Source of the DNA: Adlercreutzia sp. ZJ473
GTDB taxonomy: Bacteria > Actinomycetota > Coriobacteriia > Coriobacteriales > Eggerthellaceae
Length of the DNA stretch: 45,714 nucleotides
Assembly (NCBI RefSeq): GCF_013185065.1
Contig: NZ_JAAVTO010000015.1
Span: 1-45,714 of the forward strand
Direction of reading: 5' to 3'
Shown here: one piece after another, positions 11,445-19,292 of the stretch
How the letters are laid out: every line of letters starts with the position of its first letter
How positions within the stretch are numbered: the stretch's first letter is position 1
Made by a program: the position numbers and the translations under genes
The notes under the pieces: model-generated
Seen by the model: only the letters and a program-made list of their open reading frames with translations
Told to the model about the DNA's origin: nothing
Databases searched by the model: none

Positions 11445-12545
11445 TTACGAGATGCGCACGGGCATGACCAGGTACAGGTAGTTCTCCGGCGGCAGCGCGC
11501 GGAAGATGCCCGGCTTGACCGCCGACTGGGCCTCGAGGTACACCTCGTCACCCGACACGGCGGAAAGCCCCTCGAGCACATAGGAGTAGTTGAAGGCGAT
11601 CTCCACGTCCTCACCCTCGATCTCGCACGGAAGGGTCTCCTGCGCGGAGCCCACGTCCTGCGAAGCCGCGGAGATCTGGGTGGTCTGCGAGGCGCCGTTG
11701 AGATCGAAGCGCACCGGCGAGGTGGAAGACCCGAGCAGCGACGCGCGCTTGACGCCCGCGACGAGGCGGTCCACCTCGAGCGTGGCGCGGGTGGCGTAGG
11801 TGTCGGGAAGGAGCTGCTTGTAGTTGGGGAAGTTGCCCTCGATGCGGCGGTTGATGAACACCGTGTCCTCGCAGGTCACGACGATCTGGTTGTCAGCAAG
11901 CGCGATGGAGACCGGTGAGGAGGTCTTGGGCAGCGACGCGATCTCGGAGAGGAAGCTGCCGGCGATCACCGCCTGGAACTCGTCGGCCGTGGCGTCGGGC
12001 AGCGCGGCTTCGGTGACGGCGAGGCGGTACGAGTCGGTGGCCACCATGCGCAGCTGCCCGGCCTCGAGCGTGATCAGCACTCCTGTGAGGATGGCGCGGC
12101 TCTCGTCCTTCGACACCACGCGCGACACGCGCTTGACCATGGAGGAGAACTGCGCGAAGGGCACCTCGATGCGCTGGTGCGTGTCAACGGAGGGGAATCC
12201 CGGGAAGTCCTCGTAGTTGAGCACCTTGATGGAGAACGACGAGGTGTCGCAGGTGATGTACGCCTGGTCGTCGCGCGCCTCCACGTGAACGGCGGCGTCG
12301 GCGAGGTTCTTCACGATCTCGGAGAAGAGCTTGCCCGGAACGACCGTCTTGCCCTCCTCCTCCACGAGCGCTGCGACGGAATACTGGATGGAGAGCTCGA
12401 GGTCAGTCGCCTGCATCACGAGCTTGTCGTCATGGGCGTCAAATAGGATGCCTGAGAGAACCGGCAGGGTCGAGCGCGTTGAGACGCCCTTCAGCACGAT
12501 GGATATGGCGTTCTGCAGCTCAGACTTGTTTATGCTGAATTTCAT
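11445..12545 (-). CDS. dnaN: DNA polymerase III beta subunit (sliding clamp)
   Basis: A 366-residue processivity clamp with the three-domain fold. The N-terminus MKFSINKSELQNAISIVLKGVSTRSTLPVLSGI, central SRAILTGVLITLE and C-terminal LYLVMPVRIS are typical, and the length matches the family. It is the first gene of dnaN-recF-DUF721, transcribed away from oriC. A minus-strand TATAAT at 12625-12630 lies about 80 bases upstream. dnaN is separated from dnaA and opposite to it, unlike the usual dnaA-dnaN operon. Confidence 0.97.
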   Translation of the reverse strand: MKFSINKSELQNAISIVLKGVSTRSTLPVLSGILFDAHDDKLVMQATDLELSIQYSVAALVEEEGKTVVPGKLFSEIVKNLADAAVHVEARDDQAYITCDTSSFSIKVLNYEDFPGFPSVDTHQRIEVPFAQFSSMVKRVSRVVSKDESRAILTGVLITLEAGQLRMVATDSYRLAVTEAALPDATADEFQAVIAGSFLSEIASLPKTSSPVSIALADNQIVVTCEDTVFINRRIEGNFPNYKQLLPDTYATRATLEVDRLVAGVKRASLLGSSTSPVRFDLNGASQTTQISAASQDVGSAQETLPCEIEGEDVEIAFNYSYVLEGLSAVSGDEVYLEAQSAVKPGIFRALPPENYLYLVMPVRIS

Positions 12546-12624
12546 GTGACGAACCTCTCAGTAAGAACCCGCCGGCGGAGACGAGCAGCACAGGGCGGAC
12601 GACAGGTGGATGTGTTCTCGGGAT

Positions 12625-12630
12625 ATTATA
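12625..12630 (-). promoter_or_regulatory. -10 element of the dnaN operon
   Basis: Minus-strand TATAAT, 80 bases before the dnaN start. No clear -35 element is seen. Confidence 0.4.
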
Positions 12631-12689
12631 GCGTCACCAAGGCGCTCCTCGGGCTTCTTTCAGCCACGCGGCGCTGAAAGCCGTCCTTG

Positions 12690-12698
12690 TTTTCCACA
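12690..12698 (+). promoter_or_regulatory. DnaA box
   Basis: TTTTCCACA, one mismatch from TTATCCACA. Confidence 0.65.
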
Positions 12699-12715
12699 AT
12701 TCTTTCCCTCCCCCT

Positions 12716-12733
12716 TGTGGAAAATGTGGATAA
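12716..12733 (-). promoter_or_regulatory. Two abutting DnaA boxes
   Basis: TGTGGAAAA (12716-12724, one mismatch) directly joins TGTGGATAA (12725-12733, perfect on the minus strand). Confidence 0.8.
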
Positions 12734-13067
12734 CTCACCTCAAGCAACATCAAACCAAGGGAATCAAGCAGAAAACCCCTCATCAGCAGCGACACGGGCT
12801 TAAAGAACGCGGTTGATTACTTTTTCGGCATTTAACGGTACTTTACGCTAAAAATAGCCTTTGATCAGGTATTTTACATTGTTCTTTACAAAAGCGAACA
12901 TAAGGACGCCTTAAAGGAGCGGCTTTTTCACCAGCAATCCCGAACGTGACGAAAAAGAGCGAGTTCAAGCAGGCGAAACCTAAAGAGCCGAAAAGTCAAG
13001 GGAAATCTCAACACTTTTTAACATCAGATGCTGATTTTCCGCGCCGTGATTTTCATGGCTTTCAGCG

Positions 13068-13076
13068 TTTTCCACT
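13068..13076 (+). promoter_or_regulatory. Degenerate DnaA box
   Basis: TTTTCCACT, two mismatches from consensus, next to the AT-rich GAATTAAATG stretch. Confidence 0.4.
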
Positions 13077-13264
13077 TTCTCTGAATTAAATGTTAATAAC
13101 TTTGAAAACCCCTTGTCGAGCAGCTTTCAGTATTCACATTTTGTTGAAAAATGTTGAAAACTTCTTTTTCGGCCTGATAAAACCGCAGGTAAGTAGATTT
13201 CAACGTCTGAAAAAAGCTACAATGTCGGTGAATAACCCTGAACTTTCATGAAAACGTACTAAAA

Positions 13265-14455
13265 ATGGAGCAAGCCGTGGATCAGATCCCGCCGAAGAAC
13301 GACATACCCGAGGTCCCCGACGAGCCGGCAGGCGCGACCTACGACTACGCCTACGTGTCGGCCACCGCGCGCATCGCGCTCTACGACGACCTGCGCAGCG
13401 CGCCGCGCGTCACCGAGATCCCCCCCGCCGAGACGGGCGCCTACATCGAGAACCTCGCGTCGAAGGTGTACGAGCAGGCGCGGGCGGCGGGAGGCGCCAT
13501 CCCCTACACGGTGATTCGCGAGGTGTCGGAGAACTTCATCCACGCGCGCTTCAAGGAGATCATCGTGTCCATCCTCGACAGGGGAAGCACCATTCGCTTC
13601 GCTGACCAGGGGCCGGGCATCAACCATAAGGACAAGGCGCAGCTGCCGGGCTTCTCGTCGGCCGTCGAGCCCATGAAGAAGTACATTCGCGGCGTGGGCT
13701 CGGGCCTGCCTATCGTCAAGGAGTACCTCGAGTTCTCTCACGGCACCATCAGCATCGAGGACAACATGGGCGCGGGCTCTGTCGTGACCATCAGCATGAA
13801 CCCCGCCGCGCAAGCGGGAACGCCCGAGGATGCGACGAAGCAGGCTCAGGCGCCGGGTGCCGTTCAGGAGGCGGCGCTGGCAGGAGCCGGCGGCTCAGCA
13901 GGGACGCCGGCACAGGCGCAGGCGATGACCCAGGTTGCGGGACAGCCACCGATGGTCGCGCAGCCCGCGTACCAACCGCAAGGCACGGGAATGTCCGGTG
14001 CGGGAGTTCCCCTCGCGGGAATGCCAGCCGCAGGCATGGGAGCCCAGAACGCAGGGGCGCCCTACCCGTATGTCGACGCCGCCTACGCGGGGGCAGCCGC
14101 AGCCGTCCCCGCGGCGCAGTTCGCCCAGCCGTTCGCGACGATGCCGCAAGCTGCCGGCACGCCGGGAGCATACCAGCAAGTTAATCCCGCATTCGCCTCG
14201 CAGATGGCAGCACATGAGGCGACCCGCATCCAGATGGCCCTCGCTCCCCTCTCGCCGCGCGAGCGCGACTTCCTACCCTTCTTCCTCTACGAGGGTCCGC
14301 TCGGCGTCACCGAGATCGCGCAGCTCACCGACACGCCCGTGTCGAGCACGCACGTCGCCCTGCGCAAGCTCGAGGAAGCCGGGCTCGTCGAGCGGACCGC
14401 CGCGAAGAAGCGCACCCTCACGCCGCTCGGCCGCGACGTCGCGCAGGCGCTCTAG
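13265..14455 (+). CDS. GHKL-ATPase / winged-helix fusion protein between oriC and dnaA
   Basis: A 396-residue soluble protein. Residues about 55-180 form a GHKL (HATPase_c) fold: N-box EVSEN (E86, N90), G1 box DQGPGI (114-119) and G2 box GVGSGLPIV (143-151). There is no phosphoacceptor histidine domain, so it resembles an anti-sigma or sensor ATPase module rather than a histidine kinase. Residues 181-315 are an Ala/Gln/Gly/Pro-rich linker. The last 75 residues (LSPRERDFLPFFL, then GVTEIAQLTDTPVSSTHVALRKLEEAGLV) are a MarR-like winged helix. It is 28 bases before dnaA and likely co-transcribed. The start could be ATG 13265 or GTG 13277, which has GGAG 6 bases upstream. The function is not known to me; a replication or dnaA regulator is an inference. 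Confidence 0.8.
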   Translation: MEQAVDQIPPKNDIPEVPDEPAGATYDYAYVSATARIALYDDLRSAPRVTEIPPAETGAYIENLASKVYEQARAAGGAIPYTVIREVSENFIHARFKEIIVSILDRGSTIRFADQGPGINHKDKAQLPGFSSAVEPMKKYIRGVGSGLPIVKEYLEFSHGTISIEDNMGAGSVVTISMNPAAQAGTPEDATKQAQAPGAVQEAALAGAGGSAGTPAQAQAMTQVAGQPPMVAQPAYQPQGTGMSGAGVPLAGMPAAGMGAQNAGAPYPYVDAAYAGAAAAVPAAQFAQPFATMPQAAGTPGAYQQVNPAFASQMAAHEATRIQMALAPLSPRERDFLPFFLYEGPLGVTEIAQLTDTPVSSTHVALRKLEEAGLVERTAAKKRTLTPLGRDVAQAL

Positions 14456-14483
14456 TCGAATTCGCAAGCAAGGGGTAGAGAAC

Positions 14484-16154
14484 ATGGACAGCAGCAGGAT
14501 CAACGAAAACTGGAGCGAGGTCTGCACGCGCGTCAAGGGGTACGACGGCATCGACCCGTCCCAGATCAACGCCTTCTTCTCGCGCCTCGAGCCGCAGGCC
14601 ATGAGCGAGGGGTTCCTCATGCTCACCGCCGACAACGACTTCATCAAGACCTGGATCGAGCGTCATTACGTCGAGGTCATCAAGCGCGCGCTCTCCGAGA
14701 TGTACCAGGTTCCCTTCACCGTGGTCATCGAGGTAGATACCACCGCGGCGGCCAAACCCGCTGTGCAGGCGCCGGCGCAGGCTGCCACGACGCCGATGTC
14801 AGCGCAGCCCGCCGCGCCCGCCGGTGCCCAAGCCGCCTTCTCCCCCGCTCAGCCCTCATCGGCTGACGCGCTGACCCGGCCCGACGCGGGCTTTCAAACA
14901 CCAGCAAGCGCCCCCTTCCCCCCTGCCGCAGCGGCCGCCACCCCCGCGTGCGGCGCTTCGACACACGCGGCAGAAGCGCGACAGACCGCACCTGCCGCCT
15001 CTGCGCGCGCAGCAGCCGCGCAGGCGCCCTACCCCGACCACTACATCGACCAGCGCGCGGCGCAGCAGAAAGCCGCCACGCGCCGCAACGGCTGCGAAGG
15101 GCCCACCTCCACGCTCACCTTCGAGAACTTCGTCATCGGAGACTCGAACCGCATGGCCTACTCGATGGCCGTCGGCGTCGCCGAGATGCCGGGCAAGACG
15201 CCCCTGAATCCCCTGTTCATCTACGGAAAGAGCGGGCTGGGGAAGACGCATCTCATGCGCGCCATTCAGAACTACATCTGCGAGACGCAGCCCTATCTGC
15301 GCACCGTCTACGTCGACTCAGCCGAGCTTCTGTCCGACTACATGGAGGCCAGCGCCGCACACGACAAGGAGAAGTCGAGCTACAAGAACTTCAAGACGCA
15401 CTACGAGGAGGCCGACGTGCTCCTCATCGACGACATCCAGTACCTGCAGGGCAAGAAGCAGACGCTCGACATCGTCTTCCAGATATTCAACAAGCTCACC
15501 ACACAGGGGCGTCAGATCGTGCTCTCCGCCGATCGCGCGCCCAAGAACATCGACATCGACGAGCGCTACCACTCGCGCTTCAACCAGGGCGGCACCATCG
15601 ACATCCAGCCGCCTGAGATCGAGACGAAGCTCGGCATCGTCAAGAGCTTCATCAAGGAATACGCCGACAACGAGGGCCTCGACCACTTCACCATCCCCGA
15701 GGACATCCAGATGTACATCGCGGAGAACTCGAGCTCCAACATCCGCGAGCTCAAGAGCGCCGTGACCAAGGTCATCTACCAGATCACCTTCTTCAACCAG
15801 CCTGACCTCACCGTGGAGGGCGTGCGCACGCTGCTCGAGAACCACTTCTCAGGCGGGACGTCGAAGAACCTCACCGTGGAGGACATCCAGCGGGAAGTCG
15901 AGGGCTTCTTCAAGGTCAAGCACAGCGACCTCATCGGGCCCAAGCGGGCGCGCAACATCGTGTACCCGCGCCAGATCGCCATCTACCTGTGCCGACAGCT
16001 GCTCGACCTGCCCTTCAACGACATCGGGAAGAAATTCAACCGCGACCACTCGACCGCCATGCACTCGGTCACCACCGTCGAGGAGCTGATGCGCGGCAGC
16101 CGGGAGGTGCAGGAGGAGATCGAGACGCTCAAGCAGATCATTCGCGAGCTCTAG
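14484..16154 (+). CDS. dnaA: Chromosomal replication initiator DnaA
   Basis: A 556-residue AAA+ initiator. Domain I is residues 1-85. Domain II is an Ala/Pro linker of about 120 residues. Domain III starts at LTFENFVIGDSN (near 210) with Walker A GKSGLGKT (near 248), Walker B VLLIDDIQYLQGK and sensor/arginine-finger segment RYHSRFNQGGTIDIQPPEIET. Domain IV ends with PRQIAIYLCRQL and FNRDHSTAMHSV, which bind DnaA boxes. Walker A has K-S where many DnaA proteins have G-V. The start at ATG 14484 follows AGGGGTAGAG. It is expressed behind the GHKL-wHTH gene and codirectional with rpmH. Confidence 0.97.
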   Translation: MDSSRINENWSEVCTRVKGYDGIDPSQINAFFSRLEPQAMSEGFLMLTADNDFIKTWIERHYVEVIKRALSEMYQVPFTVVIEVDTTAAAKPAVQAPAQAATTPMSAQPAAPAGAQAAFSPAQPSSADALTRPDAGFQTPASAPFPPAAAAATPACGASTHAAEARQTAPAASARAAAAQAPYPDHYIDQRAAQQKAATRRNGCEGPTSTLTFENFVIGDSNRMAYSMAVGVAEMPGKTPLNPLFIYGKSGLGKTHLMRAIQNYICETQPYLRTVYVDSAELLSDYMEASAAHDKEKSSYKNFKTHYEEADVLLIDDIQYLQGKKQTLDIVFQIFNKLTTQGRQIVLSADRAPKNIDIDERYHSRFNQGGTIDIQPPEIETKLGIVKSFIKEYADNEGLDHFTIPEDIQMYIAENSSSNIRELKSAVTKVIYQITFFNQPDLTVEGVRTLLENHFSGGTSKNLTVEDIQREVEGFFKVKHSDLIGPKRARNIVYPRQIAIYLCRQLLDLPFNDIGKKFNRDHSTAMHSVTTVEELMRGSREVQEEIETLKQIIREL

Positions 16155-16281
16155 GGCATGCGCCCTCCCATATGCCTGGGGAAGCGCGGACGGGCTGGCG
16201 GAGCGAGGTGGATCAAAGAGGGAAAGCTGACTGAAAAGCGCTTCCTTATTCCACTGCGCCGGGGCAAAAGCAGCGGCGCCC

Positions 16282-16325
16282 AGAATCACGGTTGATTCAG
16301 GGTACAGGCGATCAACCGTGATTCT
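16282..16325. repeat. 15-bp inverted repeat downstream of dnaA
   Basis: AGAATCACGGTTGAT (16282-16296) and its exact complement (16311-16325) surround a 14-base loop, 128 bases after dnaA. No T-run follows, so it is either a terminator needing a factor or a binding site. Confidence 0.6.
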
Positions 16326-16571
16326 TCGGAACTTACCTTGTCTGAGCAGGCCCTTCACCCGTTTTCAACTTTTCCACCGCCCTTATTGTTACAACTGGCT
16401 TTATATATCTTATAGATCTAAGAGAAGAAGGGGCGGGTTCGGGTTGGAAGCCAACCTGCGCGAACGCTGCGAGAGCCGCAAGTTGGCGAACGAGCAAGGA
16501 ATCAGATCTCTCAACAGCTCCCGGAGTAGCTTTGGCACGGCAGATTTGGTAGAATTGCTCGCACTGTGTCG

Positions 16572-16599
16572 TTGACATGCTTCTTCGATGTTGTATACT
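16572..16599 (+). promoter_or_regulatory. Strong promoter of rpmH
   Basis: TTGACA (16572-16577) and TATACT (16594-16599) are 16 bases apart, ending 36 bases before the rpmH ATG. It is one of the best sigma-70-type promoters in the window. Confidence 0.8.
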
Positions 16600-16635
16600 C
16601 TCAAAGTTACTCTTTGAACACGAAAGGGACCAGAA

Positions 16636-16770
16636 ATGAAACGCACCTATCAACCGAACAACCGCAAGCGCGCCAAGTGCCACGGCTTCCGTGCTCGCAT
16701 GTCCACCAAGGGCGGCCGCGCCGTTCTCTCCGCTCGTCGCGCCAAGGGACGCAAGCGCCTCTGCGTCTAG
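16636..16770 (+). CDS. rpmH: 50S ribosomal protein L34
   Basis: A 44-residue, strongly basic protein. [20 protein letters not shown] and [20 protein letters not shown] are the family pattern along its whole length. It is a small protein of the large ribosomal subunit. AAAGGGAC precedes the ATG. It is followed after 12 bases by rnpA, the classic pair. A strong promoter lies directly upstream. Confidence 0.97.
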   Translation: MKRTYQPNNRKRAKCHGFRARMSTKGGRAVLSARRAKGRKRLCV

Positions 16771-16782
16771 CGGGAGCACTCG

Positions 16783-17157
16783 TTGGATACGATAAAGTCC
16801 AGCGCTGAAATTTCCGACCTCTTCGCTTCCGGGCGTCGCGTGAAGGGCTCCTACCTCACGCTCATCATCGGGAGCTGTGCTGTCGGAAACAAAACCGAGG
16901 GGGTTGAGCAACACGGCCGCAATGGTCGTGTTGCTTTTATTGCCGGCAAGAAGCTCGGGAACGCCGTCTGGAGGAACGCAGCCAAGCGCCGCATGCGCGC
17001 GATGTGTCACGACCTCGGCGGTCCTTGGGCTGGATACGATGTAATATTTCTCGCGAAATCCTCCATTACGGGAGCTTCTTATAGTAAAGTGCTAAAGGCA
17101 TGTGACAAGATGCTCGGGAACTCCCCTCTCGGGAATGGGAGCGCCTCTGATGGGTAA
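16783..17157 (+). CDS. rnpA: Ribonuclease P protein component
   Basis: A 124-residue basic protein that binds RNase P RNA and helps mature tRNA 5' ends. SGRRVKGSYLTLII, then GKKLGNAVWRNAAKRRMR (the RNR-type RNA-binding motif), then YDVIFLAKSS match the family. Translation begins at TTG 16783 behind CGGGAG. Between the first strands lies an insertion of about 13 residues (around NKTEGVEQHGRNG). The DNA for this part is a terminator-like hairpin followed by TTTTATT (16907-16941). It overlaps yidD by 8 bases. Confidence 0.95.
   Translation: MDTIKSSAEISDLFASGRRVKGSYLTLIIGSCAVGNKTEGVEQHGRNGRVAFIAGKKLGNAVWRNAAKRRMRAMCHDLGGPWAGYDVIFLAKSSITGASYSKVLKACDKMLGNSPLGNGSASDG
16907..16941 (+). terminator. 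Intrinsic-terminator-like hairpin inside rnpA
   Basis: AGCAACACG (16907-16915) pairs perfectly with CGTGTTGCT (16927-16935). Three more pairs, one a G-T, leave a loop of about 5 bases. TTTATT follows at once. The hairpin lies in the rnpA reading frame, after the strong rpmH promoter, and could limit read-through into rnpA-yidD-yidC. Confidence 0.55.
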
Positions 17158-17392
17158 GGCGTGGGCTGCAGCGAAGCGGCTTCCGTCCATGATTGCCGTC
17201 TGGCTGATCATGTTCTACCGCGCCGCCATCTCTCCGCTGTTCCCCTCCTGCTGTCGTTTTGTTCCAACATGCTCTGAGTACGGACTTGTTGCCTTCAGGC
17301 GCTATGGTTTCAGGAAGGGCTTCGTCCTGACGGCCAAGCGCTTGATTAAATGTCATCCTGGCGGGCCTCACGGCTACGACCCGGTGCCTTGA
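17150..17392 (+). CDS. yidD: Membrane protein insertion efficiency factor YidD
   Basis: An 80-residue protein of the YidD family, which helps insertion of membrane proteins together with YidC. The signature is FYRAAISPLFPSCCRFVPTCSEYGLVAFRRYG, then AKRLIKCHPGG and YDPVP. One amphipathic or membrane segment lies at residues 13-25. The start at ATG 17150 overlaps rnpA by 8 bases with GGGAG 8 bases upstream. ATG 17135 would add five residues and cannot be excluded. It lies between rnpA and yidC as in most bacteria. Confidence 0.92.
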   Translation: MGKAWAAAKRLPSMIAVWLIMFYRAAISPLFPSCCRFVPTCSEYGLVAFRRYGFRKGFVLTAKRLIKCHPGGPHGYDPVP

Positions 17393-17435
17393 CGCGCTGC
17401 GGACATGATCCGCCGGGATACAGAAGGGAAAGAAT

Positions 17436-18212
17436 ATGTGGGAAGTCTTTAAGAACTGGATCTTCGACGTCATCCAGTTCTTCTACAGCTTCTGCGGTGA
17501 CTGGGGCCTCGCCATCATCATCGTCACCGTCATCTTCCGCGCTATCATGGCGCCGATCATGCACAAGCAGGCGAAGTCGAGCTACCAGATGCAGAAGATC
17601 CAGCCGAAGATCGCCAGCATCCAGGAGCGCTTCGCGGACGACCAGGTTCGTCAGAGCCAGGAGATGCAGAAGCTCTACGCGGAAGCCAAGTTCAACCCGC
17701 TCGCCGGCTGCATCCCCATGTTGCTCCAGATGCCCATCTTCATCGCGCTGTTCCAGGTGCTGCGCGAGATGGGCATGCGCGAAGAGGTCCACGACTACTC
17801 GTTCTACGCGCTGGTCCCCAACCTGATCACTACGCCTGAACAGGCATTCTTCATGGGACTTGGAACATTTGTTCCTTATTTGATCCTCATGGTGATCTTC
17901 GCGGGCGCCACCTTCCTGCCGATGGTTCTCCAGCAGCTCAGGAATCAGAACGCTCAGCAGAAGAACCAGATGATCATCATGTCGGTTGTCATGTCGCTGT
18001 TCATGCTCTGGATTTCCTGGAGCTCACCAGCTGGCGTGCTTCTCTTCTGGGGTGTCTCCTCTCTCATCGGCGTTGCCCAAAATCAGTTCTCCATGCACCT
18101 CTGCCGCAAGAACGATGAGCGTGTCGCCGCAGAGGAACCCATTGAGGTCAAACCTGTTGAGGTCACGGTGACGCGTAAGGCGAAGAAACCGCGCCCGAAG
18201 AAGAAGCGCTAG
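17436..18212 (+). CDS. yidC: Membrane protein insertase YidC (short form)
   Basis: A 258-residue Oxa1/YidC insertase with five predicted membrane segments (first WGLAIIIVTVIFRAIMAPI, with the groove arginine in IFRAI). A cytoplasmic coiled-coil loop (KSSYQMQKIQPKIASIQERF) and a basic tail KKPRPKKKR that can contact ribosomes are present. It has no lipoprotein signal and no large periplasmic domain, so it is the Gram-positive type. AGAAGGGAAAG precedes the ATG. A parS-centred hairpin 22 bases after the stop ends the unit. Confidence 0.96.
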   Translation: MWEVFKNWIFDVIQFFYSFCGDWGLAIIIVTVIFRAIMAPIMHKQAKSSYQMQKIQPKIASIQERFADDQVRQSQEMQKLYAEAKFNPLAGCIPMLLQMPIFIALFQVLREMGMREEVHDYSFYALVPNLITTPEQAFFMGLGTFVPYLILMVIFAGATFLPMVLQQLRNQNAQQKNQMIIMSVVMSLFMLWISWSSPAGVLLFWGVSSLIGVAQNQFSMHLCRKNDERVAAEEPIEVKPVEVTVTRKAKKPRPKKKR

Positions 18213-18233
18213 ACTTACCCGTTCTTTGACAGC

Positions 18234-18270
18234 AAGGGAGTGTTTCACGTGAAACACTCCCTTTGTTTTG
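18234..18270 (+). terminator. parS-centred terminator after yidC
   Basis: AAGGGAG and CTCCCTT flank the parS at 18241 as a continuous 30-bp palindrome, followed by TGTTTTG. The whole parS forms the hairpin core. Confidence 0.65.
18241..18256. promoter_or_regulatory. parS site 5
   Basis: Perfect 16-mer in the yidC-khpB gap, core of the terminator-like palindrome. Confidence 0.92.
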
Positions 18271-18281
18271 CTAGTTTGAAA

Positions 18282-18297
18282 TGTTTCACGTGAAACA
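18282..18297. promoter_or_regulatory. parS site 6
   Basis: Perfect 16-mer, 25 bases after site 5, inside a 30-bp perfect palindrome (18275-18304) that lies in the 5' leader of khpB. Confidence 0.92.
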
Positions 18298-18334
18298 TTT
18301 CAAATGCCGTTCTACTGGGAAAAGGAGAAGGAAG

Positions 18335-18997
18335 ATGACGGAGGAAGTCTTTGAGGAAGGTAGCGTTGCTGACGCAGCCGTAGATGAGTCTGCTGTTGCT
18401 GAGGATGCTGGCGCACGGGAAGCTGAAGCTTGTGGCGCTGCCGTGAGTGGAGAGGCTGGCGTTGGGGCGTCTGACTCTGCGGTTGGATCTGCGGCGGAGA
18501 AGCCGGCGTCACCTGATGAGCGGGAGATCACTGACGAGATGCTTGACGACATCGCTGACACGGCGATTGCCGCGCTTCAGGACATCCTGAAGTACTTCAA
18601 CGTCGGTGATATCACCATTGATGAGTATGAGGGTGACGAAGGTGAGCTCATTCTCGACATTACGGGGGATGATCTTGCTGTCCTGATCGGTCGCCACGGC
18701 AAGACGCTCGATGCGTTGCAGTTCCTCGTCTCCGCGATCACGGTGCGTACCATCGGATTCCGCTACCCGGTGGTGATCGACGTTGAAGGGTACAAGAGCC
18801 GTCAACGTCAGAAGCTCGAGTCTATCGCGCGCTCTTCTGCGAACCGTGCCGTAGCCCAGCGCCATGAGGTCAAGCTGCGTCCCATGACTCCGTATGAGCG
18901 CCGTATCGTTCACATCACGCTTCGCGATGATGATCGCGTTGTCACTGCCTCGGAAGGTGAGGGCGGTGCTCGCCGTGTGGTGATTACGCCGCGCTAG
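18335..18997 (+). CDS. khpB: RNA-binding protein KhpB (Jag), KH and R3H domains
   Basis: A 220-residue cytoplasmic RNA-binding protein. Residues 1-72 are an acidic Ala/Glu/Asp-rich extension in place of the Jag-N domain. The KH domain carries the loop IGRHGKT within LAVLIGRHGKTLDALQFLV. The R3H domain is EVKLRPMTPYERRIVHITL near the C-terminus. KhpB proteins act with KhpA in post-transcriptional control, cell elongation and division. AAAGGAGAAGG upstream sets ATG 18335. It lies in the usual yidC-jag-rsmG order. Confidence 0.93.
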   Translation: MTEEVFEEGSVADAAVDESAVAEDAGAREAEACGAAVSGEAGVGASDSAVGSAAEKPASPDEREITDEMLDDIADTAIAALQDILKYFNVGDITIDEYEGDEGELILDITGDDLAVLIGRHGKTLDALQFLVSAITVRTIGFRYPVVIDVEGYKSRQRQKLESIARSSANRAVAQRHEVKLRPMTPYERRIVHITLRDDDRVVTASEGEGGARRVVITPR

Positions 18998-19030
18998 ACT
19001 TCTGCGCTCTCTGCAGCGAGTTCGGGAATG

Positions 19031-19062
19031 AAGGCGCGTCCCGGAAGAGGCGCGCCTTTTCT
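19031..19062 (+). terminator. Terminator of khpB
   Basis: AAGGCGCG (19031-19038) and CGCGCCTT (19051-19058) form an 8-bp stem followed by TTCTCTTTC, 34 bases after the khpB stop. Confidence 0.8.
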
Positions 19063-19203
19063 CTTTCTCCCTTCTTCTTCTTCTTCTCGCTAAGGTTCTT
19101 AACCTGGCTTATTTGGGGAACATGAGAGATGAAGAGCAAATCGCCGCGCGACAGGGGATGATTCTTCAGAGATAACTTCTCTTTTTCGGTCAGCAGTAGA
19201 GAA

Positions 19204-19219
19204 TGTTTCACGTGAAGCA
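19204..19219. promoter_or_regulatory. Near-parS site (one mismatch)
   Basis: TGTTTCACGTGAAGCA differs from parS at one base. It is 53 bases before site 7, upstream of rsmG. Confidence 0.7.
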
Positions 19220-19256
19220 TTCGAGTGATGCGTTCTCCGTAACAGCTACGGTAGAA

Positions 19257-19272
19257 TGTTTCACGTGAAACA
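19257..19272. promoter_or_regulatory. parS site 7
   Basis: Perfect 16-mer 20 bases before the rsmG start. ParB bound here would overlap the leader or promoter region. Confidence 0.92.
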
Positions 19273-19292
19273 TTCTCTTTAAGGAAAGCCCT

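Larger units (their letters stand above)
12546..13264. other. Probable chromosomal origin oriC
   Basis: A 719-base non-coding gap between divergent dnaN and the GHKL/dnaA unit. It has DnaA boxes at 12690-12698, 12716-12724 and 12725-12733, a weaker one at 13068-13076, and two TGTTGAAAA repeats 10 bases apart at 13142-13150 and 13152-13160. The stretch 12810-13200 is strikingly AT-rich for this genome and includes GAATTAAATGTTAATAAC, a candidate unwinding element. Strand polarity of the genes switches here. No start of replication has been shown. Confidence 0.85.
16155..16635 (+). other. dnaA-rpmH intergenic region
   Basis: 481 bases without a supported gene. It contains a 15-bp inverted repeat (16282-16325), the weak DnaA-like TTTTCCACC at 16370-16378, an AT-rich patch at 16381-16425, and the rpmH promoter at 16572-16599. 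Confidence 0.6.
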
